Of a stretch of 48,047 nt of DNA, positions 17,504 through 25,323 are shown piece after piece. Under the pieces are notes generated by a model that was not told the DNA's origin, made no database searches, and saw nothing but the letters and a program-made list of their open reading frames with translations. The position numbers and the translations under genes were made by a program. Source of the stretch: Flavobacteriales bacterium. Its GTDB lineage: Bacteria > Bacteroidota > Bacteroidia > Flavobacteriales > Flavobacteriaceae. How positions within the stretch are numbered: the first letter of the stretch is position 1; each line of letters starts with the position of its first letter. The stretch spans positions 20,172 to 68,218 of the forward strand of contig WTJH01000008.1 in NCBI GenBank assembly GCA_011524915.1. Direction: 5' to 3'.

Positions 17504-19024
17504 TTAATGTTTAAAATGACGTGTTCCCGTAAAGACCATTGCCATATTGTTTTCGTTGCAGTAGTCGATCGAAAGCTGATCCTTGATCGAACCTCCGGGT
17601 TGAATCACCGCTTGAACCCCTGCCTTATTTGCAATTTCTACACAATCAGGGAAAGGGAAAAATGCATCGCTAGCCATCACTGCTCCTTCCAAAGGGAAAT
17701 TGAAATGTTGTGCTTTGGCAATCGATTGCTGTAAGGCATCTACTCGGGATGTTTGTCCCGTTCCGGAAGCTAAAAGTTGCTTGTTTTTAACTAAAACTAT
17801 GGTGTTGGATTTGGTATGCTTACAAATTTTTGAGGCAAACAACAGATCAGATACTTCTTCTGAGGTTGCCGCACGTTGAGTGACACCTTCAAGGTCAGAA
17901 GCCTGATCGGTCCCCAAATCTCTTTGTTGTACCAGAACCCCATTGAGACAACTGCGGACTTGAGTCGATGGACGGTCGTAGGTATTAATTTTTAGAAGAA
18001 TACGATTCTTTTTTTGTTGTAATAGAGTTAATGCCTCAGGCGTGTAGTCTGGTGCTATAACAACTTCACAAAACAGATCGTGTACTTGTGTGGCTGTTTC
18101 AGTGTCTATTGCACGGTTGGCAATTAAGACACCACCAAAGGCCGAAACGGGATCTCCTGCCAAGGCGTCGCTATAGGCTTGTGCCAAAGTACTGCGCGTA
18201 GCCAACCCACAAGCATTATTGTGTTTAAGGATGGCAAAGGTGGGATCGTCTGCTACAAATTCTTCCATAAGACTTACGGCAGCATCGATATCCAAAAGGT
18301 TGTTATAGGATAATTCTTTCCCGTGTAACTGTTCCAACATGTTTTCTAAAGCACCGAAAAAACTTCCCTCTTGGTGAGGGTTTTCTCCATAGCGCAAACT
18401 TTTAGACCGATGATCGCTCAGCTTTAATAGGTTTTCAGTACTATTGAAGTGGTTAAAGATAGCGGTATCGTAGTGGGATGAAGTAGCAAATCCTTGAACG
18501 GCAAACTGTTGACGTGTTTCGATGTCTGTTGTTCCGCCCTGCTGGGTAAGTAGCTCTAAAAGGGCTGCATATTGACCGCGGTTGGATACGCAGAGTACAT
18601 CTTTAAAGTTTTTAGCTGCTGCACGAATCAAAGCAATCCCTCCAATATCAATTTTCTCCACAATTTCGGCTTCAGTACCGCCTTGAGCAACCGTATCCTC
18701 GAAGGGGTAGAGATCAACAATGACTAAATCCAGTTGTGGGATATCAAATTCTTGTAAGGTCTCCTGATCGCTTGCCACCTCTTGTCTATTCAGAATCCCT
18801 CCAAAAATCTTGGGATGTAAAGTCTTTACACGCCCACCTAAAATTTCAGGATATTGGGTGATGTCCTCAACGGGGATTACCGGGATATTTCTCTTTTCGA
18901 TAAAGTCTTGTGTTCCTCCGGTCGAATAAATAGATACTCCAGAGGCATGTAATTGGTCCACTATTGGGCCCAAACCTTCTTTGTGAAATACAGAAATCAG
19001 GGCATTTTGGATTTGCTTTTTCAT
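17504..19024 (-). CDS. purH: Bifunctional AICAR formyltransferase/IMP cyclohydrolase
   Basis: 506-residue enzyme of the last two steps of purine synthesis in the cytosol. The N-terminal MGS-like IMP cyclohydrolase domain (about 1-145) shows YSTGGTQDFI, GGRVKTLHPKIFGGIL and VDLYPFEDTV. The AICAR formyltransferase domain follows, with LRYGENPHQEG, ILKHNNACGLA and DAFFPFPDCVEIA. The length is at the short end of the 505-530 range seen in Bacteroidota. The GAF-domain gene upstream overlaps its start by 4 bases, and mreB follows after 33 bases. The link between purine synthesis and cell-shape genes is a conserved gene order in this phylum. Confidence 0.98.
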   Translation of the reverse strand: MKKQIQNALISVFHKEGLGPIVDQLHASGVSIYSTGGTQDFIEKRNIPVIPVEDITQYPEILGGRVKTLHPKIFGGILNRQEVASDQETLQEFDIPQLDLVIVDLYPFEDTVAQGGTEAEIVEKIDIGGIALIRAAAKNFKDVLCVSNRGQYAALLELLTQQGGTTDIETRQQFAVQGFATSSHYDTAIFNHFNSTENLLKLSDHRSKSLRYGENPHQEGSFFGALENMLEQLHGKELSYNNLLDIDAAVSLMEEFVADDPTFAILKHNNACGLATRSTLAQAYSDALAGDPVSAFGGVLIANRAIDTETATQVHDLFCEVVIAPDYTPEALTLLQQKKNRILLKINTYDRPSTQVRSCLNGVLVQQRDLGTDQASDLEGVTQRAATSEEVSDLLFASKICKHTKSNTIVLVKNKQLLASGTGQTSRVDALQQSIAKAQHFNFPLEGAVMASDAFFPFPDCVEIANKAGVQAVIQPGGSIKDQLSIDYCNENNMAMVFTGTRHFKH

Positions 19025-19599
19025 AGATCTAGTGGGTTTGTATGGGTGGTTTTAAGTTGTTTTGCGACCAATGCGCAGATTTTTTCAAGAAAGTGTTCGT
19101 CTTCAGCAGTAAATGGGTCTAGGGTATTGGAGTCTATATCGATTTGACCCACATTTTTTCCATCCAAGAAAATGGGGATCACAATTTCGGATTTGACATG
19201 AATGCTACAGGCGATATAATTATCCTGTGCCTGAACGTTGGGAACGACAAAATTTTGATTGGACTCTGCCACTTGGCCGCAAATACCTTTTCCAAAAGGA
19301 ATTACATCATGATCCGTTGGGGCACCTTCATAGGTTTTCAGATGAAGGCTTTGTGTTTGATGATTAGCAAAATAAAATCCAACCCAATCGTAGTGCTTCA
19401 CTTGCTTTTGCAGGAGCCGACATAGGTCTTCTAGTTGCTCTTTGACAGATTTTTCCGAATGGAAAAGAGTTTCAGCCTGAACCAGTAAAGCATCTAAAGT
19501 CAATGGAAAATTATTTAAGGCCAAAAATAAGCATTTCGGTTTGGATTCTAAGGGGTCTTGGACATACGAATTCTCAGCTTTTTTCGTTAGTAATAACAT
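19021..19599 (-). CDS. GAF-domain protein, free methionine-(R)-sulfoxide reductase-like
   Basis: 192-residue cytoplasmic protein. Residues about 45-185 form a GAF domain of the fRMsr type: YDWVGFYFANH (70-80), PFGKGICGQVA (101-111) and IACSIHVKSEIVIPI (129-143), then IDIDS. Two of the three cysteines of the E. coli enzyme are in place: Cys107 in GICG and Cys131 in IAC, the latter at the usual catalytic position. The third, expected shortly before PFGKG, is replaced by a TDHD segment. Reductase activity is therefore uncertain. The first ~40 residues are longer than usual, and no other ATG is available before the domain; a downstream TTG or GTG start is possible. The stop overlaps the purH start by 4 bases. 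Confidence 0.8.
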   Translation of the reverse strand: MLLLTKKAENSYVQDPLESKPKCLFLALNNFPLTLDALLVQAETLFHSEKSVKEQLEDLCRLLQKQVKHYDWVGFYFANHQTQSLHLKTYEGAPTDHDVIPFGKGICGQVAESNQNFVVPNVQAQDNYIACSIHVKSEIVIPIFLDGKNVGQIDIDSNTLDPFTAEDEHFLEKICALVAKQLKTTHTNPLDL

Positions 19600-19680
19600 C
19601 AGTTGGATTCTAAAACTTTAACATTTAATTTTGGATCCACATATGCTATAATTCATTGGTTTTAATTATCTTAGAATAGA

Positions 19681-20109
19681 ATGAAAAAATTGCGAAATAC
19701 GGTTTCCCTAATTATGGCGCTACTTATAATGGCGTCTGGGGCAGGATTTGGCCTCAATTTTCATTTTTGTCAAGACAATTTAGCTCAGATTTCTTGGAAT
19801 GGGAATCCCAAAAACTGCAAAGGCAAGCGGATTCAATTGTCTGGATGTGCAGATAGCAGTGGCATCCTAAATATACACCCCAAGCCTTGCTGTTCTGATC
19901 AACTCCTAACAGTGGATACAGACGTTCCAAGTGTTTTTGCAACGGATTATTCAATCGCAGTATTTGATGCGATTCTCGATACACCTCAACTTGATTTGAT
20001 CCCCAAGGCTCTCCCAGCCCAAATCAGTACTACCAAGGAATTTGATCCCCCAGATCGGAATCATCCACCGCTCTATCTAAAATTTTCGCGACTCATTCTT
20101 TACGGATAA
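19681..20109 (+). CDS. Small secreted cysteine protein of the HYC_CC_PP type
   Basis: 142-residue exported protein. Residues 1-24 are a signal peptide. The mature part shows the three landmarks of this Bacteroidota family: an aromatic-Cys motif HFC (28-30), a CC pair (Cys70-Cys71) and a PP pair (129-130) in DRNHPPLY. Further cysteines at 46 and 56 could take part in disulfides or metal binding. Function is not established. Members are repeatedly found directly before CusA/CzcA-type efflux genes, as here, so a role in sensing, binding or delivering copper or silver in the envelope is a reasonable inference. It is divergent from the GAF gene, with an 81-base gap that must hold its promoter. Confidence 0.75.
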   Translation: MKKLRNTVSLIMALLIMASGAGFGLNFHFCQDNLAQISWNGNPKNCKGKRIQLSGCADSSGILNIHPKPCCSDQLLTVDTDVPSVFATDYSIAVFDAILDTPQLDLIPKALPAQISTTKEFDPPDRNHPPLYLKFSRLILYG

Positions 20110-20139
20110 TTTCTGGAGGAATAATTTCTAATGTTAGCC

Positions 20140-20178
20140 GTTGATCCGCTTCATCCCTAGGGATGGATAGGCGTCAAC
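20140..20178 (+). other. Imperfect hairpin in the leader between the HYC_CC_PP gene and cusA
   Basis: The 154-base gap before cusA contains a perfect 14-base palindrome CATCCCTAGGGATG (20152-20165). Around it lie further complementary arms: GTTGA (20140-20144) with TCAAC (20174-20178), and CGC (20147-20149) with GCG (20171-20173). No T-run follows, so it is not a standard terminator. It could be an mRNA processing or stability element, a cis-regulatory RNA, or, for the central palindrome, a dimeric repressor site. The sequence shows only the complementarity. Confidence 0.45.
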
Positions 20179-20263
20179 TGATCCTTTGGCATAGGAATCT
20201 ATTTGGGAGAGATCCAAAACAGCTGGACAACTCCACTTTCTAAATTATCTTAAATCGAAATGA

Positions 20264-23200
20264 ATGGTCAATAGACTTTTAAAATATTTTTTACACAATC
20301 CACTCATTACCAGTCTACTTTTGGTAGTGTTGATCGGCTGGGGTGTGGTTACAGCACCCTTCGATTGGAAAATTGATTTTTTACCTCAAGATCCGGTTCC
20401 GGTAGATGCCATTCCTGATATAGGAGAAAATCAACAGATCATTTTTACCCCATGGGCGGGTCGTTCTCCACAGGATATAGACGATCAAATTTCTTATCCT
20501 TTGACGACCTATCTGTTAGGGATTCCCGGGGTGAAGTCGATTCGTAGTTCGTCTATATTCGGCTTTTCAAGTATCTATATCATTTTTGAGGAATCGGTAG
20601 AGTTCTATTGGTCCCGTTCCAGGATTCTTGAAAAGCTCAATGCCCTTCCCAAAGGCTTGCTTCCTGACGGAGTCCAACCCAGTTTAGGTCCGGATGCTAC
20701 GGGTCTGGGGCAAGTGTTTTGGTATACACTGGAGGGGCGCGATCCGGAGGGTAATCCTACCGGAGGTTGGGATCTTCACGAGATTCGAACTTTGCAGGAT
20801 TTTTATATCAAATACGCCTTAAATTCTGCCTCAGGAGTTTCCGAAGTAGCCTCCATCGGAGGTTTTGTGCAGGAATATCAGATCGATATAGATCCACGTG
20901 CCATGAAAGCACACCAAATTACTTTTAGTCAAGTACTTCAAGCCGTTCAAAGTTCCAATAAAGAGGTTGGAGCCAAAACCATAGAAATCAATCAAGTGGA
21001 ATATTTGGTTCGAGGCTTGGGATACGTAAAATCGATAGCGGACCTCGAGAATACGGTGGTGCGTATGTCCAATCATACGCCAATTCGTATTCGGGATTTG
21101 GGTCGTGTAAAGATCGGTCCAAGTACTCGCCGCGGGATCTTGGACAAAGATGGCGCCGAGGTCGTAGGAGGTGTTGTCGTTGCTCGTTATGGAGCCAATC
21201 CCTTAGAGGTTATCAATAATGTTAAGAAAGAAATTGAAAATATCAGTTCGGGATTGCCAAAAAAGGTTTTGGAGAATGGGGTAGAATCTCAATTGACCAT
21301 CGTGCCATTTTATGACCGCTCTCAACTGATCCATGAAACTTTAGGGACCTTAGAGGAGGCCTTAACCCTAGAAGTATTTATTACGGTTTTGGTGGTCTTG
21401 ATGATGCTTTTCAACCTTCGAGCATCCGTATTGATAAGTGTTTTATTACCGATCTCAGTACTGATCGTATTTGTATTCATGCGCTATTTTGGTGTAGATG
21501 CCAATATTGTAGCTCTTTCTGGGATTGCCATTGCCATTGGAACGATGGTTGATTTGGCAGTTATTTTGGTTGAAAATATTGTTAAACATCAACGGGAACA
21601 TCCCGATCGACCAACAATTCAGACCATATATGAAGGAGCAAGCGAGGTTAGTGGAGCCATAATTACAGCGGTTTCTACAACCATCGTAAGTTTTATTCCG
21701 GTCTTTACCATGCAAGCTGCAGAGGGGAAACTCTTTGTCCCGCTGGCATTCACAAAAACCTTTGCGTTGGTGGCTGCCCTTGGGGTTACACTCTTTATAT
21801 TACCTACACTAGCACGCTGGATTTTTGGGATCAAAAGCACTCAAAAATATGTGCAAAAGCTCCTGCTTTGGACGATTGGAATTTTGGGGATTCTGGCTTG
21901 TTTTTGGGGGTATGTTTTCTTGGGAATCTTGAGTATAATTTATTTTGGAATTAAGATGTTCCATCCACTCATTTATTCCAGTCCAAAACTGCTTAAATAT
22001 CTCTGGATTCGAATCATAATTAAGCAATTGGATTTGGCTCTTGTGGTCTTGGGAGTCATTTGGCTCTTGGCCGATTATTGGATTCCCTTAGGTCCCGGAA
22101 ATTCCAGTTTAAAGAACTTCCTGTTCGTTTTTCTTTTGGTTGGGATCATCATCACTCTTTTCAAACTTTTAGAACACTATTATACCCACATCTTACACTG
22201 GTGCCTGACGAACAAGAAAACGTTTTTAATATTTCCAAGCCTGCTGATATTGTTAGCCATCAATATTTGGTTTGGGTTTTCGAATGTCTTTGGCTTGGCT
22301 GCATCCGGGATGGATCAAGTGGGGGTAAATATCCGCAAGACCAGCCTTTGGTCTTCTTTAGCACACAGTTTTCCGGGTATTGGAAAAGAGTTTATGCCAG
22401 CCCTTGATGAAGGTAGTTTTTTATTGATGCCCACATCGATGCCCCATTCGGGGATAGCCTATAATCGCAAGGTTTTAGGACAATTGGATATGTTGGTGAG
22501 CACCATCCCAGAGGTTGAACTTACCGTTGGCAAACTGGGACGTGTAGAATCTGCTTTGGATCCAGCCCCGATTTCTATGTATGAAAATGTGATCTTGTAT
22601 AAACCCGAATATGCGCTGAACAAAAAAGGTAAGAGGCAACGCTTTAAGGTGAATGACAAAGGAGCATATATAACTCAAAAGGGGGATACCCTTTCACAGG
22701 AACAGCTATTGGAGCAAAAGATCAATTCTTCTGATCTGATTCCCGATGCCCAAGGGCGTTATTTTAGAAATTGGCGGGACCAAGTGCAAAGCATCAATGA
22801 TATTTGGGATGAGATTGTCCAGGTAACTCAAATTCCGGGTGTAACATCGGCACCAAAATTACAACCCATAGAAACTCGATTAGTAATGTTGCAAACGGGT
22901 ATGCGAGCTCCGATGGGAATCAAAGTTTTTGGTCCGGATCTGCAAACAATCGAATCTTTTGGGATTCAGTTGGGAGAAGAGCTTAAAAAAGTTCCGGGCG
23001 TAAAGCCAGAATCCGTTTTTGCTGAGCGTATTGTAGGGAAACCCTATTTGCATTTAGTCATCGATCGGGATAAAATTGCCCGCTATGGGATGAGTGTTGC
23101 TCAGGTTCAACAGTTTATAGAAATCGCTTTGGGAGGAATGAAAATTAGCACTACTGTCGAAGGTCGGGAACGCTTTCCGATTCGGTTGCGCTACCCCCGA

Positions 23201-24085
23201 GAACTACGCGACAGTCCTGAAGCTTTGATGAATGCATATATAACCACTCCAAAAGGACAACAGATCCCGCTGAAAGAGTTGGTGACTTTAGAATATCAAA
23301 AAGGACCTCAGGCCATTAAAAGTGAAGATACTTTTTTGGTGGGTTATGTCTTGTTCGATAAGCAAGCTAATTTTTCTGAAGTTCAAGTAGTAGAAGCGGC
23401 CCAGAACTACCTCGAAAATCGTATTGCCAGTCAAGATTTGATGGTTCCCGAACGTGTGAATTTTAAATTTTCTGGGAATTACGAAAATCAAGTACGTGCC
23501 GAAAAGAGACTCTCTATAGTCGTTCCTTTGGTGTTAATAATCGTTTTTATCATTCTTTATTTTCAGTTCAAATCCGTTTCGACTTCTCTGATGGTTTTTA
23601 GTGGAATTATTATGGCCTTTAGTGGAGGATTTATCCTGTTATGGATGTATGGACAAAGCTGGTTTTTAAATTTTAGTTTTTGGGAAATATCTATGCGAGA
23701 TCTGTTTCAGATCCACCCCATCAATTTAAGTGTGGCCGTATGGGTAGGATTTATTGCCCTTTTTGGGATTGCTACCGATGATGGTGTATTGATGGCGACC
23801 TATTTGGATCAGAGTTTCCAAAAACAAGAAATTCAGAATGCAGATCAATTGGAAGCGGCTGTGGTCCGAGCGGGTCAAAGACGTATCCGTCCGGCAATTA
23901 TGACTTCGGCTACAACCATGATTGCACTGCTGCCCATTTTAACATCCTCCGGACGAGGGGCAGATATAATGATTCCTATGGCAATACCTGCTTTTGGAGG
24001 GATGTTAGTTGCCGTTATATCCTATTTTATAGTTCCGGTGCTTTATGCCCTTCGGGAAGAACGTAAATTAAACAAACAGTCATGA
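20264..24085 (+). CDS. cusA: CusA/CzcA family heavy-metal efflux RND pump, long form
   Basis: Inner-membrane proton/metal antiporter of 1273 residues, part of a tripartite export system. The start MVNRLLKYFLHNPL precedes TM1 (about 14-32). Typical motifs are DAIPDIGENQQIIF, the helix-4 proton-relay segment GTMVDLAVILVEN, EFMPALDEGSFLLMPTSMPH, and GIATDDGVLMATYL near the C terminus. The helix-4 motif (MVD-A-ILVEN) is closer to CusA (Cu/Ag) than to CzcA (VDG-A). The protein is about 230 residues longer than E. coli CusA. Much of the excess is an insert after TM6 (about 525-670) with three or four extra hydrophobic stretches; some is a lengthened periplasmic loop near YRPEY-type residues (about 785-850). 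The tolC-like gene overlaps its stop by 4 bases. Metal specificity is inferred. Confidence 0.92.
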   Translation: MVNRLLKYFLHNPLITSLLLVVLIGWGVVTAPFDWKIDFLPQDPVPVDAIPDIGENQQIIFTPWAGRSPQDIDDQISYPLTTYLLGIPGVKSIRSSSIFGFSSIYIIFEESVEFYWSRSRILEKLNALPKGLLPDGVQPSLGPDATGLGQVFWYTLEGRDPEGNPTGGWDLHEIRTLQDFYIKYALNSASGVSEVASIGGFVQEYQIDIDPRAMKAHQITFSQVLQAVQSSNKEVGAKTIEINQVEYLVRGLGYVKSIADLENTVVRMSNHTPIRIRDLGRVKIGPSTRRGILDKDGAEVVGGVVVARYGANPLEVINNVKKEIENISSGLPKKVLENGVESQLTIVPFYDRSQLIHETLGTLEEALTLEVFITVLVVLMMLFNLRASVLISVLLPISVLIVFVFMRYFGVDANIVALSGIAIAIGTMVDLAVILVENIVKHQREHPDRPTIQTIYEGASEVSGAIITAVSTTIVSFIPVFTMQAAEGKLFVPLAFTKTFALVAALGVTLFILPTLARWIFGIKSTQKYVQKLLLWTIGILGILACFWGYVFLGILSIIYFGIKMFHPLIYSSPKLLKYLWIRIIIKQLDLALVVLGVIWLLADYWIPLGPGNSSLKNFLFVFLLVGIIITLFKLLEHYYTHILHWCLTNKKTFLIFPSLLILLAINIWFGFSNVFGLAASGMDQVGVNIRKTSLWSSLAHSFPGIGKEFMPALDEGSFLLMPTSMPHSGIAYNRKVLGQLDMLVSTIPEVELTVGKLGRVESALDPAPISMYENVILYKPEYALNKKGKRQRFKVNDKGAYITQKGDTLSQEQLLEQKINSSDLIPDAQGRYFRNWRDQVQSINDIWDEIVQVTQIPGVTSAPKLQPIETRLVMLQTGMRAPMGIKVFGPDLQTIESFGIQLGEELKKVPGVKPESVFAERIVGKPYLHLVIDRDKIARYGMSVAQVQQFIEIALGGMKISTTVEGRERFPIRLRYPRELRDSPEALMNAYITTPKGQQIPLKELVTLEYQKGPQAIKSEDTFLVGYVLFDKQANFSEVQVVEAAQNYLENRIASQDLMVPERVNFKFSGNYENQVRAEKRLSIVVPLVLIIVFIILYFQFKSVSTSLMVFSGIIMAFSGGFILLWMYGQSWFLNFSFWEISMRDLFQIHPINLSVAVWVGFIALFGIATDDGVLMATYLDQSFQKQEIQNADQLEAAVVRAGQRRIRPAIMTSATTMIALLPILTSSGRGADIMIPMAIPAFGGMLVAVISYFIVPVLYALREERKLNKQS

Positions 24086-25323
24086 AAAAAATCATCTTAA
24101 TAGTACTGATCGCTAGCTGTTGTTTTTATCCAGTAAAAGCTCAAGAATTGGGTCATTTGTGGGAAGTAGCTTCTTTGAATAATCCCGAACTAAAAGCAGC
24201 CTTTAGCCAATTTAAAGTAGCTGTTGAGCAAACCGCCCAAGTGCAATTGCAAGACCCAAACCTGTCTTTAGGATATTTTGTACAACCCATAGAAACGCGT
24301 GTGGGAGCTCAAGTAGGGCGTTTGTCTCTGTCTCAGAGTTTTCCGTGGTTTGGGACCCTGAAACAACAGCGGAAGGGAGCCGCATTTTTGGCAGAAGCAG
24401 CTCACTTTAGATTTTTGAATACTCGCAATCACCTATACTTCCAAATAGCAGAATATTATTACCGGATTGGACGACTAGAGGAATGGTTGGTACTCGAAAA
24501 TGAAAACAAGCTCTTGCTTCAAGCGCTTAAGGAGAATGCAACAGCACGCTATGAAAATGACCAAGGTGCTTTGGTGGATATTTTACGAGTCCAAATGGCA
24601 TTGGACCAAGCCGTTGCTCTTTTAGAGGTCTATCAAGATCAAAAAAAGACCTTAGTAGAAGAGTTGAGGTTTTTGATCAATAGTCCACAAACCTTGGAGC
24701 TCTCTCCACAAATCCCTGCTGAGTCCTTGATCCTGTCAGATCAAAGCTTAGGGGTAGAAGCGAACCCCTTAGTTTTGGCTTTAGACGCTCAAATTGAAGC
24801 CGCTCAGCTAGGGGAGTCGGTAGCAGTCAAGCAAAATTTACCTCAATTCCGTTTGGGGGTGGATTATGCAATCATCCAAGAAAATTTGAATTTGCCTTCC
24901 AGCGGTGCAGATGCATGGATGCCTACCTTGGGACTATCCCTCCCTATTTTTAAGAAAAAAAATAGAGCAGCTATAGAAGCCTCGAGCCTAACCACTCAGG
25001 CCTTGCGAGAGTCCCGCTTAGCAGAAATCAATCGTTTATCTGCCGATGTAAAAGCAGCACAATTCCGTTTGAAGGAATCTCAAATAGAAATAGAAGTATT
25101 GAATAAACTCATACTAACGGCAGAACAGTCGGTTGCTTTACTTCGAACGGCATACGGAAACGATGCACAAGATTTTGAAGAAGTTCTTCGAATGCACCAA
25201 CAAATTATTACCCACAAAAAATCTCTGGCCATGCAAGTAGAACAAATGCATGTAGCTCAGGAGAAAATACAATACCTATTAGGACAATTTAAAGTTAGTA
25301 CTCATGCTTACAAAACTAAATAA
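24082..25323 (+). CDS. TolC family outer-membrane efflux channel (CusC-like)
   Basis: 413-residue exported protein. A signal peptide (1-20, ending PVKAQ) is followed by two long alpha-helical repeats (OEP domains). Family-like segments are NNPELKAAFSQFKVA at the start of the first repeat, SLSQSFPWFGTLKQQ, NATARYENDQGALVDILR and LPQFRLGVDYAI at the start of the second half. It should provide the outer-membrane exit duct for the CusA/CusB complex. No lipobox cysteine stands at the cleavage site, unlike E. coli CusC. Its ATG lies within the cusA stop (ATGA overlap), and its last 20 bases overlap the adaptor gene, so the three pump subunits are translationally coupled. Confidence 0.9.
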   Translation: MKKIILIVLIASCCFYPVKAQELGHLWEVASLNNPELKAAFSQFKVAVEQTAQVQLQDPNLSLGYFVQPIETRVGAQVGRLSLSQSFPWFGTLKQQRKGAAFLAEAAHFRFLNTRNHLYFQIAEYYYRIGRLEEWLVLENENKLLLQALKENATARYENDQGALVDILRVQMALDQAVALLEVYQDQKKTLVEELRFLINSPQTLELSPQIPAESLILSDQSLGVEANPLVLALDAQIEAAQLGESVAVKQNLPQFRLGVDYAIIQENLNLPSSGADAWMPTLGLSLPIFKKKNRAAIEASSLTTQALRESRLAEINRLSADVKAAQFRLKESQIEIEVLNKLILTAEQSVALLRTAYGNDAQDFEEVLRMHQQIITHKKSLAMQVEQMHVAQEKIQYLLGQFKVSTHAYKTK

